DNA of 64,000 nucleotides from Candidatus Dechloromonas phosphorivorans (GTDB taxonomy: Bacteria; Pseudomonadota; Gammaproteobacteria; Burkholderiales; Rhodocyclaceae): NCBI GenBank assembly GCA_016714975.1, contig JADKBR010000017.1, positions 124,001-188,000 of the forward strand, read 5' to 3'. Made by a program: the position numbers and the translations under genes. The notes beneath the pieces are model-generated. The model was not told the DNA's origin. It did no database searches and worked only from the letters and a program-made list of their open reading frames with translations. The first letter of the stretch is position 1. Each line of letters opens with the position of its first letter. Shown here piece by piece: positions 26,074-33,888 of this stretch.

Positions 26074-27024
26074 ATGCATGCACTGGCCCCCCATCTGCAG
26101 ACCATCGGACTGTTTGCTGGTATCGGCGTCGTGTTGCTCGTCGCGTCGCTGATCGGCTGGACACTGAAGCTCACCGTCGCCAAAAATCAATCGCACGGCG
26201 TGATTGACAACCTCAACACGCGCATCAAGGCGTGGTGGGCGATGGTGTTGGTGATCGGCATTGCCTTCATGTTCGGCGACATCGGCATCGTGCTACTGTT
26301 CGCCTTCATTTCCTGCGTTGCCTTGCGTGAATTCACTTCGCTCACGACGCGCGGTGGCGACCATGCCGCGCTGGCGGCGTGCTTTTTCGTCGTGCTGCCG
26401 GTGCAATACGTTCTGGTGTACATCGGCTTGTACGGTCTCTACTCCATTTTCATACCGGTGTTCGCATTCCTGTGCCTGCCGGTCGTCATCCTGGCCGCGG
26501 GCAACAGCCGCTGTTTCCTCGAGCGCGTGGCGACGCTGCAGTGGGGCCTTGTGCTCTGTGTGTTCTGCATCTCGCACGTGCCCGCGCTGCTGTCGCTCGA
26601 CATTGCCGGCTACGAAGGCCGCAACCTGCTGCTGATCGTGTTCCTGGTCCTCGTCGTGCAATCGAGCGACGTGCTGCAGTACTGCTGGGGCATGCTGTTG
26701 GGCAAGCACCGCATGGCCCCCGCGCTGTCGCCGTCAAAGACCTGGGAAGGCCTGATCGGCGGCGTGGCCAGCGCCACCGCGCTCGGTGCCGCGCTGTTCT
26801 GGATCACGCCATTCAATCATCCGTGGCAGGCCGCGCTGATGGCGCTGGCGATCAACAGCATGGGCTTCTGTGGCGGCCTGGTGATGTCGGCGATCAAGCG
26901 CGACCGTGGCGTCAAGGACTGGGGGAAGATGATCGACGGCCACGGCGGCATGCTGGACCGCCTCAACTCGGTTGCCTTTGCCGCGCCGGTGTTCTTCCAC
27001 CTGACGCGGTTCTGGTGGACTTGA
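26074..27024 (+). CDS. Phosphatidate cytidylyltransferase-like enzyme (CdsA family)
   Basis: 316 residues from MHALAPHLQTIGLFAGIGVVLLV, about eight TM helices. The CdsA signature appears as SAIKRDRGVKDWGKMIDGHGGMLDRLNS. All but the last conserved Asp are there: the consensus DRxD ends in Asn here (DRLNS). LSPSKTWEGLIGG is the other conserved block. The family makes CDP-diacylglycerol from phosphatidate and CTP at the inner membrane. It follows the PAP2-DSP gene by 5 bases and closes the operon. Confidence 0.87.
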   Translation: MHALAPHLQTIGLFAGIGVVLLVASLIGWTLKLTVAKNQSHGVIDNLNTRIKAWWAMVLVIGIAFMFGDIGIVLLFAFISCVALREFTSLTTRGGDHAALAACFFVVLPVQYVLVYIGLYGLYSIFIPVFAFLCLPVVILAAGNSRCFLERVATLQWGLVLCVFCISHVPALLSLDIAGYEGRNLLLIVFLVLVVQSSDVLQYCWGMLLGKHRMAPALSPSKTWEGLIGGVASATALGAALFWITPFNHPWQAALMALAINSMGFCGGLVMSAIKRDRGVKDWGKMIDGHGGMLDRLNSVAFAAPVFFHLTRFWWT

Positions 27025-27044
27025 AGGCCATTAAGAAGACTGAC

Positions 27045-27677
27045 TCAAGAGCCCTGAGCGGCAGCGAGTTCGGCATCGTTCGCTTTTGCCCACGCCACTG
27101 CGGGACGTGCATTCACTCTGTCGATATAAGCCTGAATCACCGGTTCTGCGGGTACCAACTGGTACATGGTGATCCACGCAAGTGCCGTACCCCATAACAC
27201 ATCAAGGGCGGTGAATTTATCGCCCAGAAGGTAGGTCCCCTTGGCCAGTTGATCCGTCAGCGTCTTGAACATCGTGTCGAAATCGCCATAGGGCGACATC
27301 GCCTGCGGTGCGGGCTCGCGCTTTTGCGATCGATCGACGACTGCCGGTTCGAAGCTGGAACCGTAAAAAGCCATCCACCGCAGGTAAGGTCCGCGTAGCG
27401 GATCGCCGATTTTCGGAGCAAGCCCCGCTTCCGGATAGAGGTCGGCGAGATAGATATAAATCGCGACCTGCTCAGTGATTATCGCCTCGCCATGCTTCAA
27501 GGCTGGAACTTTCCCCATGGGGTTTATCGCGAGGTATTCAGGTTTGCGTTGCTCGCCTTGTTTCATGTTGATCAAATGCAAGTGGTATTCGGCGCCGAGT
27601 TCCCTGAGCAGTGTCAGCGCTCCGGTGGATCGAGTGTTCGGAGAATGAAAGAAAGTGAGTGCTTGTGTGGAAGTCAT
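27045..27677 (-). CDS. Glutathione S-transferase family protein
   Basis: 210 residues. The N-terminal thioredoxin-like domain has FFHSPNTRSTGALTLLRELG (catalytic Ser/Asn region), INPMGKVPALKHGEAIITEQVAIYIYLADLYP (glutathione cis-Pro and ESxAI-like site). The helical C-terminal domain has GDKFTALDVLWGTALAW. Oriented opposite to the lipid operon. It directly follows a truncated attC-like half site (27713-27719), so it may lie at the broken end of an integron cassette array. Confidence 0.92.
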   Translation of the reverse strand: MTSTQALTFFHSPNTRSTGALTLLRELGAEYHLHLINMKQGEQRKPEYLAINPMGKVPALKHGEAIITEQVAIYIYLADLYPEAGLAPKIGDPLRGPYLRWMAFYGSSFEPAVVDRSQKREPAPQAMSPYGDFDTMFKTLTDQLAKGTYLLGDKFTALDVLWGTALAWITMYQLVPAEPVIQAYIDRVNARPAVAWAKANDAELAAAQGS

Positions 27678-27707
27678 GGTGTTCTTTCCTGTGAAGCCAT
27701 TGAATGG

Positions 27708-28115
27708 CTAGGGTTGGGCGTCACTCCGTAACACAGGCGCTGGCCCCTGTTTGCGCTGGCGGACTTTGATGTTGCGCCACGACTCAATGCAAACGAATTG
27801 CATGTGGCCGAGCCGCTCAGGAGTAAATGGACAAACATTGAAATCTCCCCAGACTTCAGTTTCAAAACCTGACATTCGAGCTTCGATTTGCTTCGGTAAC
27901 TCGTCGTTATGAATGCCTAGCATTCGGTGCGTTCCCACGCGCCAGATTCTTGCACTCGGCGTACCGTTCGAAAAAGACAGACGGCCATGCACCGTGAAAC
28001 AAGGGGCGACGATTTCCGTCCTCCCGTCGCAAGCCGGCGAAGGTGAAGGTTCCTGCGCCGTGGCAACGCTGAACATGCCCAGCAAGAAAGCGAACAGCGG
28101 AGCGGAAATTCTCAT
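27708..28115 (-). CDS. Small secreted protein in a probable integron cassette
   Basis: 135 residues from MRISAPLFAFLLGMFSVATAQEP, a Sec signal peptide. The mature part has four cysteines (ACDGRTEIVAPCFTVHGRLSFSNGTPSARIWRVGTHRMLGI ... NVCPF ... FVCIESW). No family recognised. The start codon lies 7 bases from the GTTGGGC core of an attC-like site (28122-28208), and its stop overlaps another GCCCAAC core, exactly the packing seen for gene cassettes. The second core is not followed by a full attC. Confidence 0.65.
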   Translation of the reverse strand: MRISAPLFAFLLGMFSVATAQEPSPSPACDGRTEIVAPCFTVHGRLSFSNGTPSARIWRVGTHRMLGIHNDELPKQIEARMSGFETEVWGDFNVCPFTPERLGHMQFVCIESWRNIKVRQRKQGPAPVLRSDAQP

Positions 28116-28121
28116 TGTGAC

Positions 28122-28208
28122 GCCCAACGTCGTGGTGAACGGCGGGCCAGCACAATGCTAAATGATGGCACGGCGCTGATGGCCCGTCCGTTCCACCTGA
28201 AGTTAGAC
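28122..28208. repeat. attC-like integron recombination site 1
   Basis: 87 bases bounded by GCCCAAC (28122-28128) and GTTAGAC (28202-28208), matching the RYYYAAC / GTTRRRY cores. The inner parts are complementary: GTGGTGAACGGCGGGCCAGC near the left against GCTGATGGCCCGTCCGTTCCACC near the right, giving a long imperfect hairpin typical of attC. Both neighbouring genes are spaced as in cassettes. Confidence 0.75.
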
Positions 28209-28235
28209 AGCGCCTTGCTCATAAGTCGACACACC

Positions 28236-28820
28236 CTAAATCAGGTCTATCGTCTGAGTCTTCGCGTCTCGGACAGCAGACTGAGTCGCACGCAGATCGC
28301 TCTCGAAACTTTGTATGACGTGCTGCGCATACCGAGAGCGCTCTTCCTTGTCTGATGCCGAAGTCTGGATCTGCGTGGCGATCCGATCAAGTTCTGCCAC
28401 GAGTTCGTCGTACGACTGGAAGATGGCACCGTCGAAATTGCCGAATCGTTGGAGATATTGCCGAACATCATCGATGCGTCGGCAGTCGATGGAGTATTTC
28501 AGCGGGTCGAGGTTGCTGCTGAGTCGAATCAAGAGTTGATCCACTTGGCCACAAAGGTGGTCGGGTTTGAAGTTGGCACGTGTCGTGCCATCGGCGGCAA
28601 ATGCGCGCAGCTCAGTCGCCAGAGCCGTGGGATCGGCGAAGGCATTCTTGATCGGCACGAGCCGAGTGAGGACGGCATCGTACGCAGCGTCGCAATTCGT
28701 GCATATGGCCTGAAGATCCGCAGCTAAACCCTTTCTCGCTGGTTCCTGGATTCCGGCACCCCATTTCACTACGTCTGCGCAAGCCTTTACGGCTTGCTTC
28801 AGTGCTTCGAAGACTTGCAT
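28236..28820 (-). CDS. Hypothetical helical protein in a probable cassette
   Basis: 194 residues starting MQVFEALKQAVKACADVVKWG. Mostly alpha-helical, no signal peptide or membrane segment, four Cys. No family recognised. It ends DAKTQTIDLI, 28 bases before an attC-like site, the expected position in a gene cassette. Upstream it directly follows the broken end of a group II intron reverse transcriptase. Confidence 0.65.
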   Translation of the reverse strand: MQVFEALKQAVKACADVVKWGAGIQEPARKGLAADLQAICTNCDAAYDAVLTRLVPIKNAFADPTALATELRAFAADGTTRANFKPDHLCGQVDQLLIRLSSNLDPLKYSIDCRRIDDVRQYLQRFGNFDGAIFQSYDELVAELDRIATQIQTSASDKEERSRYAQHVIQSFESDLRATQSAVRDAKTQTIDLI

Positions 28821-28821
28821 A

Positions 28822-29227
28822 AGACGATCCTTTCAGAGATGGGCGCAATGGCTTGCTGAATGAAGCGGTCCAACACCGTGGGGATGCCCAGCGGACGGGT
28901 TTTCCCGTCCCCCTTCGGGATTTCCACGCGCAGCACCGGTTGCGGGCGATAGCTGCCGGCATCGAGTTGCGCACGAATTTCCAACCAGTGGTCTCGGAGG
29001 TAGTCCGGCAGTTCATCGACCGTCATGCCGTCGATGCCCGGCGCGCCTTTGTTCTGGCGCACTTGTTTCAATGCACGCTGCAGGTTGCCCCGTTCCATTA
29101 CTTGGGCATACAGCGCTTGGATGTGAATCGACTCGGGTTGTCCTGACGATCCAGCGGCGAGTTCATCCTGCAGCATGGCCGCAGCTTGCTTGCGCAGGTG
29201 GTCAGATGCGTTCCCGTCTCTCTTCAT
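28822..29227 (-). pseudogene. Group II intron reverse transcriptase, N-terminal fragment
   Basis: About 130 residues: MKRDGNASDHLRKQAAAML ... LKQVRQNKGAPGIDGMTVDELPDYLRDHW ... LRVEIPKGDGKTRPLGIPTVLDRFIQQAIA. The GAPGIDGMT and KTRPLGIPTVLDRFIQQAI blocks are RT domains 0-2 of LtrA-type intron proteins. After QQAIA (about 28848) the homology stops, so the YADD active site, maturase and endonuclease parts are gone. Confidence 0.88.
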
Positions 29228-29635
29228 CAGGGTCCTTCATCTTTCATCGTTCGGGCCTTCAGCGGTGGCGCCGCCTACTATGCCCTCTGCTGACTTCTCC
29301 ACGGTATTCAGCGGCCGTTTCCAGACGCCCAGCTTCGATACTCCGAAGCACCGGGGAGATCTCCCGGGGTAAGACACGTTACCTTCGCTGCATAGACGCC
29401 GGATTTACAAAGTACACCCCAACCGCAGATGGAGGGCTTCGCGGACACGTGCCCGCTCTCCCCGGATGTACCACGCCTCATATCCGGTTCTTGTTCATCG
29501 CCCCGCAGCTTTGGATTGGGCTTCCTCCAGACCCCGCCTCGCGGCAACGCCCTTGCTCTTCTCCTTGCCTTCGGCTCTGCGAAAACCTGGCCATAGGACT
29601 TCCACCTATGAAGTAACGCGCCATGCCCGGCGCAC
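28848..29635 (-). mobile_element. Truncated group II intron (5' part)
   Basis: The minus strand from 29635 begins GTGCGCCGGGCATGGCGCG, the usual GUGYG 5' boundary. It runs through a structured 400-base leader (domain I region, with CATAGGTGGAAGTCCTATGG and TATGAGGCGTGGTACATCCG) into the reverse transcriptase ORF. The 3' half, including domains V and VI, is deleted. It starts 7 bases from an attC-like site, as known for class C-attC introns, which insert beside folded attC hairpins. Confidence 0.78.
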
Positions 29636-29641
29636 ACGTAG

Positions 29642-29717
29642 AGCTAACCGGCGCTGCGCGGCTTCATCGCGCAGCGTCCAGAGAGCGAAGCGAACGGGGT
29701 CGACCGCCGGGTTGGGC
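29642..29717. repeat. attC-like integron recombination site 2
   Basis: 76 bases between AGCTAAC (29642-29648, one mismatch to RYYYAAC) and GTTGGGC (29711-29717). Ends are complementary (CTAACCGGCGCTGC against GACCGCCGGGTTGG) and an inner 8-bp inverted repeat GCTGCGCG / CGCGCAGC is present. The group II intron abuts its left edge. Core strictness suggests it points opposite to sites 1 and 3, which I cannot settle by eye. Confidence 0.6.
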
Positions 29718-29917
29718 GGCACTTTTTATGGAGTGCCTTTCGAAAAAACTCAACGCGTTCAGTTTCGCGAACTCCAAGTGCTTTGGAAAATGGTTGGCCG
29801 AGTTCGTTCTGCGGCGCTATCTCTGTATATACGCATGACCGCTTCCTTCAAGTTTCAATTTGCCCTTCTCAACAAAAACAAACCTGCATGAATCTTCCCA
29901 TTTCCTGAACTTTATTA

Positions 29918-31016
29918 ACCCGGCAATTAAATAGATTAGATTGCGGCATATTGGACAGCCGAATGTTTGAAATAAGCCATCACCCGTTCCGGGGTCTTGA
30001 CCAGGCGCTCCATGAAAGTGGCCGCCTTATGCAGCAACACCTTCTTGCTGGTGGCGCGATCCGAAGAGCGCAGCTCGGTCTTGAAGTCCCGGTTCAGGTA
30101 TTCGTCAGGATTGATCTCAGGCGAGTACGGCGGGAGATAGAAGACTTCGATCTGATCTGTGCGTTCAGCCAGCCAGGCGGTGACCAGCTTGGCATGATGC
30201 ACTCTCAGGTTGTCGAGGATCAGAAACACTTTCTGGCTGCTGTCGGCGATCAGCCGCTTCATGAAGCCGATGAACAGGTCGGTGTTCATGGCTTCTTCAA
30301 TGAACTCGAAGCGCACCAGCCCCTGGTTGCTGATGGCGGAAACCATCGACAGGCCATGCCGCTTGCTTGGTGCCGCCAGAACCGGGGTCTGCCCAGCCGG
30401 CGCATAGCCGCGCAGCCAGTGGCCATCCTCTGCCACCGCCGTTTCGTCACCCCAGTAAATGACGGCGCCTTCTGCCTTGGCGCGGGCCGCGATCGTCGGG
30501 TAGGTGTCGTTGAGCCATTGTTCGACCTTTACCGGGTTTTGTTCCAGCGCCCGCTTCATCGGCCGTTGCGGGGTGTAGCCCCAGCGCAGCAGGTATTCGC
30601 CAACGGTGCGAATCGGCATCTCGATATCGAACAGCACCTTGACAAGTTGCATGACCGCCCGGCGGTTCCACAAGGCAAACGGCAGGCTCAGTTGCTTGGG
30701 ATTCTCGCCGACGATGACCGAGCGCAGTTGCCATTCCTGGGCCAAGGTCAGCGTCCGTCCCGACAGGTAGCGGCGACCGCGCGTCTTCGACTTCAGGCCG
30801 CTCGAGCCTTCCATTGAATAACGCCTGGACCAGCCGATGACCGTACTCACATGCACGCCAACCACCCTCGCGATTTCCTTCCAGGGTAACTTCAGTTCTT
30901 CACGCATCCGCATCGCCTGCCGACGCATTTCGTCCTGGGCATCGCGGGGTAATTTACGGGCATCGAACTTTTCCATGCCCAGCATTATATCACAATTGGC
31001 TATTTGATTGCCGGGT
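29918..31016 (-). mobile_element. IS630-family insertion sequence, complete
   Basis: Ends are inverted repeats (left ACCCGGCAATTAAATAG, right, reversed, ACCCGGCAATCAAATAG) flanked by the TA duplication typical of IS630 (29916-29917 and 31017-31018). Contains one intact transposase gene. It interrupts a small secreted protein gene whose halves still join in frame, so the insertion is probably recent. Confidence 0.9.
29936..30985 (-). CDS. IS630-family transposase
   Basis: 349 residues, intact. N-terminal helix-turn-helix (LPWKEIARVVGVHVSTVIGWSRRYSMEGSSGL), then a DDE domain: VIYWGDETAVAEDGHWLRGYAP, KVFLILDNLRVHHAKLVTAWL and FYLPPYSPEINPDEYLNRDFK. All three acidic residues are present (DE, D, PEINPDE). 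Confidence 0.95.
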   Translation of the reverse strand: MLGMEKFDARKLPRDAQDEMRRQAMRMREELKLPWKEIARVVGVHVSTVIGWSRRYSMEGSSGLKSKTRGRRYLSGRTLTLAQEWQLRSVIVGENPKQLSLPFALWNRRAVMQLVKVLFDIEMPIRTVGEYLLRWGYTPQRPMKRALEQNPVKVEQWLNDTYPTIAARAKAEGAVIYWGDETAVAEDGHWLRGYAPAGQTPVLAAPSKRHGLSMVSAISNQGLVRFEFIEEAMNTDLFIGFMKRLIADSSQKVFLILDNLRVHHAKLVTAWLAERTDQIEVFYLPPYSPEINPDEYLNRDFKTELRSSDRATSKKVLLHKAATFMERLVKTPERVMAYFKHSAVQYAAI

Positions 31017-31410
31017 TAATATGCAGAGTTGGTCTCCTTCAATTGCCCAAGTGCCAGAGTCAGAAAAGCCTTTGTTATTGCTATAGATCACATAATCATT
31101 TCTGAAATCATGGCGGACGTCGCCATTAACTGTGGTGCCATTGACCACTTTTCCTTTAATCACTTCAGATATTTCAGGTCCTTTCAATTGCTTATCAGGC
31201 ATCCCGGATACGTTCACCTCTTCGGCAGATGCCCCGAGCGAAAAGACAATTGAGCAAGACAATGCAACAAAATGCTTTTTAAGATTCTTCATGTCATTCT
31301 CCTACCTGATTAGCCACAATGTTCAGCCGCCCTCAAGAATCGCTCTGGACGTGGCGGCGTGACGACCGCCGCGACGAGCAGGCGCTTCAAGATGGACGAC
31401 AAATCGAAGC

Positions 31411-32534
31411 GGCGTTGGCGCAATATAATGTCATGCACCGCTACTTGGCGGGATTTTGAAGCGAAAGAGGACACCCGGTGGCAACGAAGATCAAGAAAGA
31501 CGACAGCCCGGCGAAGGCGAAATACCGCTACCAGGTCAAGAACTGGAGAGAATATGATCGTGCGCTGGTCAATCGCGGCAACCTGACGATCTGGTTTGAC
31601 GAAGCAAGCATCGCCGCAAGCTGGACGCCGCCGCGGCCGGTTGGCCGAGGCAAGCCGGGGTCTTACTCGGACGTAGCAATCCAGACCTGCCTGGCGCTCA
31701 AGACCCTGTTCCGTCTGCCCTATCGGGCGACCGAAGGCCTGCTCAAATCGCTGATGCGCCTGTGTGCGCTGGACCTGCCGGTGCCGGACCACACCCATAT
31801 GTCGCGCCGGGCAGCGGCACTGGAAGTCAAGATACCCCGTCGTCCGAGAGTTGGCGCCACGCATGTCGTGGTCGACTCCAGCGGGCTGAAGATATTCGGC
31901 GAAGGCGAGTGGAAAGTCCGCCAGCACGGTGTCGGCAAGCGCCGCACCTGGCGCAAGATTCACCTGGCCGTCGATGAAACCGCCAAGGACATCATCGGGA
32001 TCGAAGTGACCACCGCCGACTGGCACGACAGCGAAGTCTTCCCGGATCTGTTGGCCCAGGTTGATGGTGACGTCGGCCAAGTCTCGGCGGATGGTGCCTA
32101 CGATACCGAAGGGACGCATGCCGCCATTCGCCAGCGGGAAGCCAAGGCGACGATTCCGCCACGCCATGATGCCGTGCCCTGGGGGAACGACCATCCACGG
32201 GATGCCCTTCTGGCCGAGATCGAAACCAAGGGACGGGCGGGCTGGAAGGACGAATCCGGCTACCATCGCCGCAGCATTGCCGAAAACATGATGTATCGGC
32301 TCAAGCAACTGGGTGATCGACTCTTCTCCCGCGAGTTTGACCGGCAGGTGGCCGAGAGCCACGTCCGGGCAGCCATCATCAACCAGTTCACCTACCTCGG
32401 CATGCCGAACTCCGTCCGGGCTCGCCAAATTGCGCCGGCGGTGTGAATCAGGATGGGGATAGGGGAAGTTCATGCTGAAAATCGCGAACGCAAGCCATTG
32501 TTATATAAGAAATCCCTAATAGTGCACCAACGCC
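31411..32534 (+). mobile_element. IS5-family (IS903-type) insertion sequence, complete
   Basis: 1124 bp with inverted repeats GGCGTTGGCGCAATAT (left) and GGCGTTGGTGCACTAT (right, reversed). A perfect 9-bp target duplication AATCGAAGC flanks it (31402-31410 and 32535-32543), typical for the IS903 subgroup. Inserted in the IS1595 transposase gene. Confidence 0.93.
31478..32446 (+). CDS. IS5-family transposase
   Basis: 322 residues from a GTG (MATKIKKDDSPAKAKYRYQVKNW). DDE-type: THVVVDSSGLKIFGEGEWKVRQHG, VSADGAYDTEGTHAAIRQR, and YHRRSIAENMMYRLKQLGDRLFSREFDRQ with the catalytic Glu. Intact and preceded by AAAGAGGACACCCG. Confidence 0.93.
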   Translation: MATKIKKDDSPAKAKYRYQVKNWREYDRALVNRGNLTIWFDEASIAASWTPPRPVGRGKPGSYSDVAIQTCLALKTLFRLPYRATEGLLKSLMRLCALDLPVPDHTHMSRRAAALEVKIPRRPRVGATHVVVDSSGLKIFGEGEWKVRQHGVGKRRTWRKIHLAVDETAKDIIGIEVTTADWHDSEVFPDLLAQVDGDVGQVSADGAYDTEGTHAAIRQREAKATIPPRHDAVPWGNDHPRDALLAEIETKGRAGWKDESGYHRRSIAENMMYRLKQLGDRLFSREFDRQVAESHVRAAIINQFTYLGMPNSVRARQIAPAV

Positions 32535-33556
32535 AATCGAAGCGACGATTGAAACGATATTGAACTTCGGCAAGATAGCGATGAGCGTATTTGGCAAAGT
32601 CGAAGGCATGATAGGTGCCCGAGTAGGCGGTCTTCAGATTGCCGAGGAAGGTATTGACCGCGCGGAACTGTTCCAGCTTGACACAAGCCGGGCCGCCGCC
32701 GGTCACGACCTCTCCTGCGTTGCCCCCGATCCCGTGACTGCTTTGAAGCACCAAAGGCCATCCGACACCACGTGCGCCGAGGCGGCCAGCGCCGTCTTCG
32801 CCCATTCGGCAATCGCTTCCTTGGTGAATTCCAGCTTCTTCAGGCAGACCCGCAACGGACCTCCGGTCTCGGTGGTCTCCACCGCAGCGATGAACGACAC
32901 CTTGTTCTCCGAGCCGCGTCCGCTCTTGCCGCCAGGCAGCTCGCCACCGAGATAGGCGTCGTCGATCTCGACCCGCCCATCCAGCTGACGCGACGCTTCC
33001 CGCTCGCTCATGATCTGCATCAACTTGTGCTTGAGCAGCCAGGCAGTCTTGTAACGCACACCCAGATGGCGCTTGAGTTCGAGGGCCGAGACGTTGTTCT
33101 TGGCCTGGGTCAACAGGTGCATGGCCAAGAACCAGGTGGTCAGCGGCAGTTTGGTGGCCTCGAAGATCGTCCCGCACATGACCGTTGTCTGCTCCCGGCA
33201 TGCCGAGCACTGCCAGTACGTCAGCCCCTTGCGTTCAAAGGCGCAATGGCGCGTCTCTCCACAGTCGGGGCAGACGAAGCCGTCGGGCCAGCGCAGCGCC
33301 ACCACCGCAGCATGGCATTTCTCCTCAGTCCCGTAGCGCTCCATGAACTGCCCCATCGACAAACCCTTCTGAAACTGCACCAGGTTGATTCCCATCGCGC
33401 ATCTCCTTTGCCCAAGATGCGCCCATTTTTCACTTCGACAGGCTCAACACATGAGCCCACTGAACTTTGTGGCTAATCAGGTTCTCCTAAGACCGTAGTT
33501 CAACCGGACGCTAAAGTGAATTGCATCAGTAACCATACTTGGCACCGTCTGATGAC

Positions 33557-33639
33557 GCCCAACGAATAGCGTTTATCCGCCGACGCGGACGAGGTTGAAG
33601 CGAGCGGGAAGTCATATCGGCGGATAAACGTTGTTGGAC
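33557..33639. repeat. attC-like integron recombination site 3
   Basis: 83 bases bounded by GCCCAAC (33557-33563) and GTTGGAC (33633-33639), both perfect matches to the attC cores. Inside, GCGTTTATCCGCCGA (33569-33583) pairs with TCGGCGGATAAACG (33617-33630) over 14 bp. This is the clearest attC in the window. A truncated frame ending NNVYPPI runs into it from the right, as cassette genes do. Confidence 0.85.
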
Positions 33640-33888
33640 TGAACCGCCGGACGGGCGATGGTTATGGGGATTGTAAGGCGATGCCGCCCGGAGTCAATTG
33701 CATGGCATGCATCGAGTCGGCCCATGGCAGCTTCCGGGCAGACAAAAGCGAAGGCGAGGGGCCGATCACCCCGGTCGGCGATCCGGCGCCCGGCCGGTGC
33801 AACCGGCATTGGCCACCCCGCAGGCGAACGCACCCGCGCACGGCGTCAGCGTCCGGTGGCGAGCGCAGCGGCTGAACAATGCCGATCC
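33640..33888 (-). other. Truncated cassette-like frame next to attC
   Basis: On the minus strand a frame ending TIPITIARPAVQSNNVYPPI stops inside the attC-like site (33612). Its 5' part is lost at the IS91 side. No family can be assigned; no other gene is visible in these 250 bases. Confidence 0.35.

Larger units (their letters stand above)
29817..31292 (-). pseudogene. Small secreted protein gene split by IS630
   Basis: The 5' part encodes MKNLKKHFVALSCSIVFSLGASAEEV (signal peptide) to SGTWAIEGDQLCI. The IS630 element 29918-31016 then intervenes. Joining across one TA copy restores the frame to KFRKWEDSCRFVFVEKGKLKLEGSGHAYIQR with a stop at 29817-29819. The intact protein would be about 125 residues, with mature part KGPEISEVIKGKVVNG and two Cys. 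No family is named with certainty. A ribosome binding site AGGAGAA precedes the ATG, and an IS1595 is inserted right behind it (target duplication TTCTCCTA). Probably an integron cassette gene. Confidence 0.82.
31310..33395 (-). pseudogene. IS1595-family transposase split by IS5
   Basis: Start MGINLVQFQKGLSMGQFMERYGTEEKC. Zinc-ribbon FVCPDCGETRHCAF ... YWQCSACREQTT, then the ISXO2-like catalytic part (VEIDDAYLGGELPGGKSGRGSENK, HVVSDGLWCFKAV). A frameshift occurs near 32740, continuing as KLEQFRAVNTFLGNLKTAYSGTYHAFDFAKYAHRYLAEVQYRFNRRFD. The IS5 then separates the last part (LSSILKRLLVAAVVTPPRPERFLRAAEHCG, stop at 31310). So it is inactivated by IS5 and apparently also by the frameshift. Confidence 0.88.
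31305..33481. mobile_element. IS1595-family insertion sequence carrying a nested IS5
   Basis: Terminal inverted repeats CCTGATTAGCCACAA (31305-31319) and its complement TTGTGGCTAATCAGG (33467-33481). Flanked by an 8-bp target duplication TTCTCCTA (31297-31304 and 33482-33489), the length expected for IS1595. Its transposase reads on the minus strand and is split by an IS5 at 31411-32534. Confidence 0.9.

Noticed and set aside
27620..27720. A fourth complete attC site before the GST gene
   Set aside because: Only one core (GCCCAAC on the minus strand) is present; no matching GTTRRRY core or long complementary arm within 150 bases.
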